Source of the DNA: Oscillibacter sp.
GTDB taxonomy: Bacteria > Bacillota > Clostridia > Oscillospirales > Oscillospiraceae
Reading direction: 5' to 3'
Assembly: GCA_017447005.1 (NCBI GenBank)
Contig: JAFSOM010000416.1
Coordinates: forward strand, 1-5,889
Length of the DNA: 5,889 bases
In this document: positions 4,612-5,889 of the stretch, piece by piece
Layout: each line of letters opens with the position of its first letter
Numbering within the stretch: position 1 is the first letter of the stretch
Notes under the pieces: model-generated
Told to the model about the DNA's origin: nothing
Databases searched by the model: none
What the model saw: the letters and a program-made list of their open reading frames with translations, nothing else
Position numbers and translations under genes: made by a program

Positions 4612-4707
4612 ATTATCATGGGAACGCGTTCAGGATAGCGCAATATTATGGGAATGCGTTCAGCGTAGCGCGATATTATCATGGGAACGCTATCAGGATA
4701 ACGCGAA
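4612..4707. repeat. 33/30/33-bp tandem repeat upstream of yetF
   Basis: Units 4612-4644, 4645-4674 and 4675-4707. Units 1 and 3 agree at 28 of 33 positions; unit 2 lacks CAT and agrees with unit 1 at 26 of 30. Each carries ATTAT(CAT)GGGAA. Unit 1 contains the perfect 10-bp palindrome GAACGCGTTC, which is degraded in units 2 and 3. The array ends directly at the yetF Shine-Dalgarno sequence. On the minus strand each unit gives a (T)GATAAT-like word that could act as a -10 element, but without a good -35. Confidence 0.85.
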
Positions 4708-4790
4708 ACGGCGGCTTTTATTCATGGGTAATCTTTCCGCAGGGAAGTTTATCATATACGCGGAATCTTTCGGAAAGGAGGATACGAACA

Positions 4791-4975
4791 ACGAAGCGCC
4801 AGAGCCTGTGCGGAGAATCCCGCAGGCGGACGAGGAGAAGAGAGTATCGAAACATTCGGCGGATGCTCTTCCGTGGGAGCGCGGACGCGTCACGCGGATT
4901 CCAAAATATGCGGGCGACCGCAAAACAAAGGAGCCGTGACCGCGCAATCAATGGCAAATGACCGCGCATTTGTCC
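4791..4975 (+). ncRNA. glmS self-cleaving ribozyme/riboswitch (GlcN6P-sensing)
   Basis: A glucosamine-6-phosphate-dependent ribozyme in the glmS leader; cleavage exposes the mRNA to decay and so lowers GlmS when product is high. The sequence has the signature AAGCGCCAGAG (4794-4804), with cleavage expected between A4795 and G4796. P1 is GCCTG (4804-4808) with CAGGC (4823-4827), continued by CGG/CCG around the loop. The core GGCGGACGAGGAG (4825-4837) follows, then ATCGAAACATTCGGCGGATGC (4846-4866). CTCTTC (4866-4871) can pair with GAGGAG (4832-4837), a P2-like helix. A CCG...CGG stem at 4871-4897 fits P3, and ACCGCAAAAC follows. The 3' boundary is uncertain. The location, just before glmS, is exactly as known in Bacillus and Clostridia. 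Confidence 0.92.
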
Positions 4976-4980
4976 TTGTG
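4937..4980 (+). other. Hairpin and 10-bp direct repeat between ribozyme core and glmS
   Basis: TGACCGCGCA occurs at 4937-4946 and 4959-4968. The second copy supplies the loop and part of the 3' arm of a stem: GGCAAATG (4953-4960) with CATTTGTC (4967-4974), 8 bp with one G-U, 6-nt loop. ACAAAGGA (4925-4932) and TCCTTGT (4973-4979) could alternatively enclose the region as a P4-like stem with one bulged A. No U-run follows. Confidence 0.45.
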
Positions 4981-5008
4981 AATTATTATTATTCAGGAGG
5001 ATTCTAAT

Positions 5009-5889
5009 ATGTGTGGAATTATCGGCTTTGCGGGACATGAGGAAGCGGCCCCGATACTGCTTGACGGCTTGGCCCGTATGGAATACCGCGGCTATGATTC
5101 GGCGGGAATCGCGGTGCGTTCCGAAAAGTGGGGACTTCAGGCGAAAAAGTCCCGCGGACGCTTGGAGGCGCTCTACGAACTGACCCACGGCGGCGCGGAT
5201 TTGGACGGCCCGCTCGGAATCGGTCATACGCGCTGGGCCACGCACGGCGAACCGAGCGACATCAACGCCCATCCGCACATCAGCGAGGGCGGCAACGTCG
5301 CGCTGGTGCATAACGGCATTATCGAAAACTATCTGGAAATCAAGGAATGGCTCTTGCAGAAGGGCGTGCATTTCCTCTCCGAAACCGATACGGAAGTAGC
5401 CGTGCAACTGCTGGAATACTACTATCAGGAATGCGAAAACATGCTGGAAGCCGTGGCGCGGCTCATTCACCGGATTGAGGGTTCCTACGCGTTCGGGATT
5501 ATCTGTTCCGACTATCCCAACGCGTTAATCGCCGCCCGTAAGGACGCCCCGCTGATTCTCGGCTACGGCAAAAACGGAAACTTTATCGCGTCCGACGCGA
5601 CGGCGATTATCAAGTACACGCGGGATGTCATGTACATGTCCGACGGGGAAATCGCGGTCGTAACGGCGGAGAGTATCGACGTATTCGACACCGATATGAC
5701 GCCGATTGACAAGCCGCGCAGCCGGATTAGCTGGGACGTTTCGGCGGCGGAAAAGGGCGGCTATCCTCATTTCATGTTTAAGGAAATCATGGAACAGCCC
5801 GACGCGATACAAAACACAATTTCCCCGCGTATCAAAGATGGGCGCGTCGTACTCGAAAACTTTTCCATGACGCCGGAGGAAGTGCGGAA
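5009..5889 (+). CDS. glmS: Glutamine-fructose-6-phosphate aminotransferase (isomerizing), 3'-truncated by window
   Basis: GlmS makes glucosamine-6-phosphate from fructose-6-phosphate and glutamine, the first committed step to UDP-GlcNAc and peptidoglycan. 293 complete codons are present of about 600. ATG 5009 follows AGGAGG (4995-5000) by 8 nt and gives the required Cys2 nucleophile after Met removal (MCGIIGF). Glutaminase-domain motifs: YRGYDSAGIAV (26-36), the HTRWATHG loop (73-80), HNGI (101-104), SETDTEV (124-130) and RIEGSYAF near 154-161. FMFKEIMEQP, the linker into the first SIS sugar-isomerase domain, is near the window end; both SIS domains lie beyond it. The gene is controlled by the ribozyme just upstream. 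Nothing in the visible part is broken. Confidence 0.97.
   Translation, partial: MCGIIGFAGHEEAAPILLDGLARMEYRGYDSAGIAVRSEKWGLQAKKSRGRLEALYELTHGGADLDGPLGIGHTRWATHGEPSDINAHPHISEGGNVALVHNGIIENYLEIKEWLLQKGVHFLSETDTEVAVQLLEYYYQECENMLEAVARLIHRIEGSYAFGIICSDYPNALIAARKDAPLILGYGKNGNFIASDATAIIKYTRDVMYMSDGEIAVVTAESIDVFDTDMTPIDKPRSRISWDVSAAEKGGYPHFMFKEIMEQPDAIQNTISPRIKDGRVVLENFSMTPEEVR

Noticed and set aside
4775..4781. AAGGAGG as ribosome binding site of a small gene before the ribozyme
   Set aside because: No ATG, GTG or TTG follows within a usable distance; the next bases lead straight into the ribozyme cleavage site.
4385..4939. 184-codon plus-strand reading frame that stays open through the yetF antisense, the tandem units (repeated WERxQxSAI peptide) and the ribozyme
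   Set aside because: It overlaps three better-supported features and has no ribosome binding site. The periodic peptide only reflects repeat lengths that are multiples of three. The conserved bases follow ribozyme RNA structure, not a protein.
4718..5470. 250-codon minus-strand frame across glmS and its leader
   Set aside because: Antisense shadow of glmS, which has full family motifs; the product resembles nothing and shows the arginine- and histidine-rich look of a wrong frame.

Overview
The window looks like housekeeping chromosome from a Gram-positive, low-branching Firmicute, most likely a Clostridia member of the Oscillospirales kind. The reasons are a tRNA-sensing T-box leader in front of tyrS, a glmS self-cleaving ribozyme in front of glmS, a DUF951 gene, a YetF (DUF421)/DUF4363 pair, strong AGGAGG-type ribosome binding sites, and a RarA with the DEIQ variant of Walker B. 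The sequence is moderately GC-rich by eye, with many GCG, CGC and GGC codons. The lineage call is inference; no rRNA is present.

Layout. (1) 1-1262, + strand: the 3' part of rarA, overlapping by 20 bp a small DUF951 gene. (2) 1263-1533: a degenerate duplicate of the DUF951 3' end, a near-consensus promoter, a leader hairpin and a 32-residue single-pass membrane peptide. (3) 1534-2107, gene-free for 574 bp: a 33-34 bp tandem repeat (1535-1630), about 55 bp in which nothing was recognised, a cluster of TTGACA half-sites around a second near-consensus promoter, a tyrosine T-box leader with its terminator, and a 21-bp tandem duplication just before the tyrS ribosome binding site. (4) 2108-3334, +: tyrS. 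(5) 3335-3442: hairpins between convergent genes, one of them a plausible terminator for the minus-strand operon. (6) 3443-4596, - strand: yetF (DUF421) followed by a DUF4363 gene, joined by an ATGA stop/start overlap. (7) 4597-5008, gene-free for 412 bp: three tandem 30/33-bp units upstream of yetF, an 83-bp stretch (4708-4790) that should hold the glmS promoter although none was convincing, and the glmS ribozyme. (8) 5009-end, +: the 5' two thirds or so of the glutaminase half of glmS and the start of the linker to its isomerase half.

How the genes work together. tyrS and glmS are each controlled by an RNA element that senses their own product state: uncharged tRNA-Tyr for tyrS, glucosamine-6-phosphate for glmS. 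The yetF/DUF4363 pair is a coupled two-gene membrane unit of unknown function. rarA is replication-fork maintenance, and DUF951 has no known role.

I did not see a new defence, mobile or biosynthetic system. The most unusual property is five unrelated short tandem duplications (20-65 bp period) in under 6 kb, all at gene edges or in leaders. One duplicates exactly the first twelve codons of the DUF4363 gene, including its start codon. The other items worth a second look are the unannotated small membrane peptide with its own strong promoter, and the nested inverted repeats over the tyrS -35 box.
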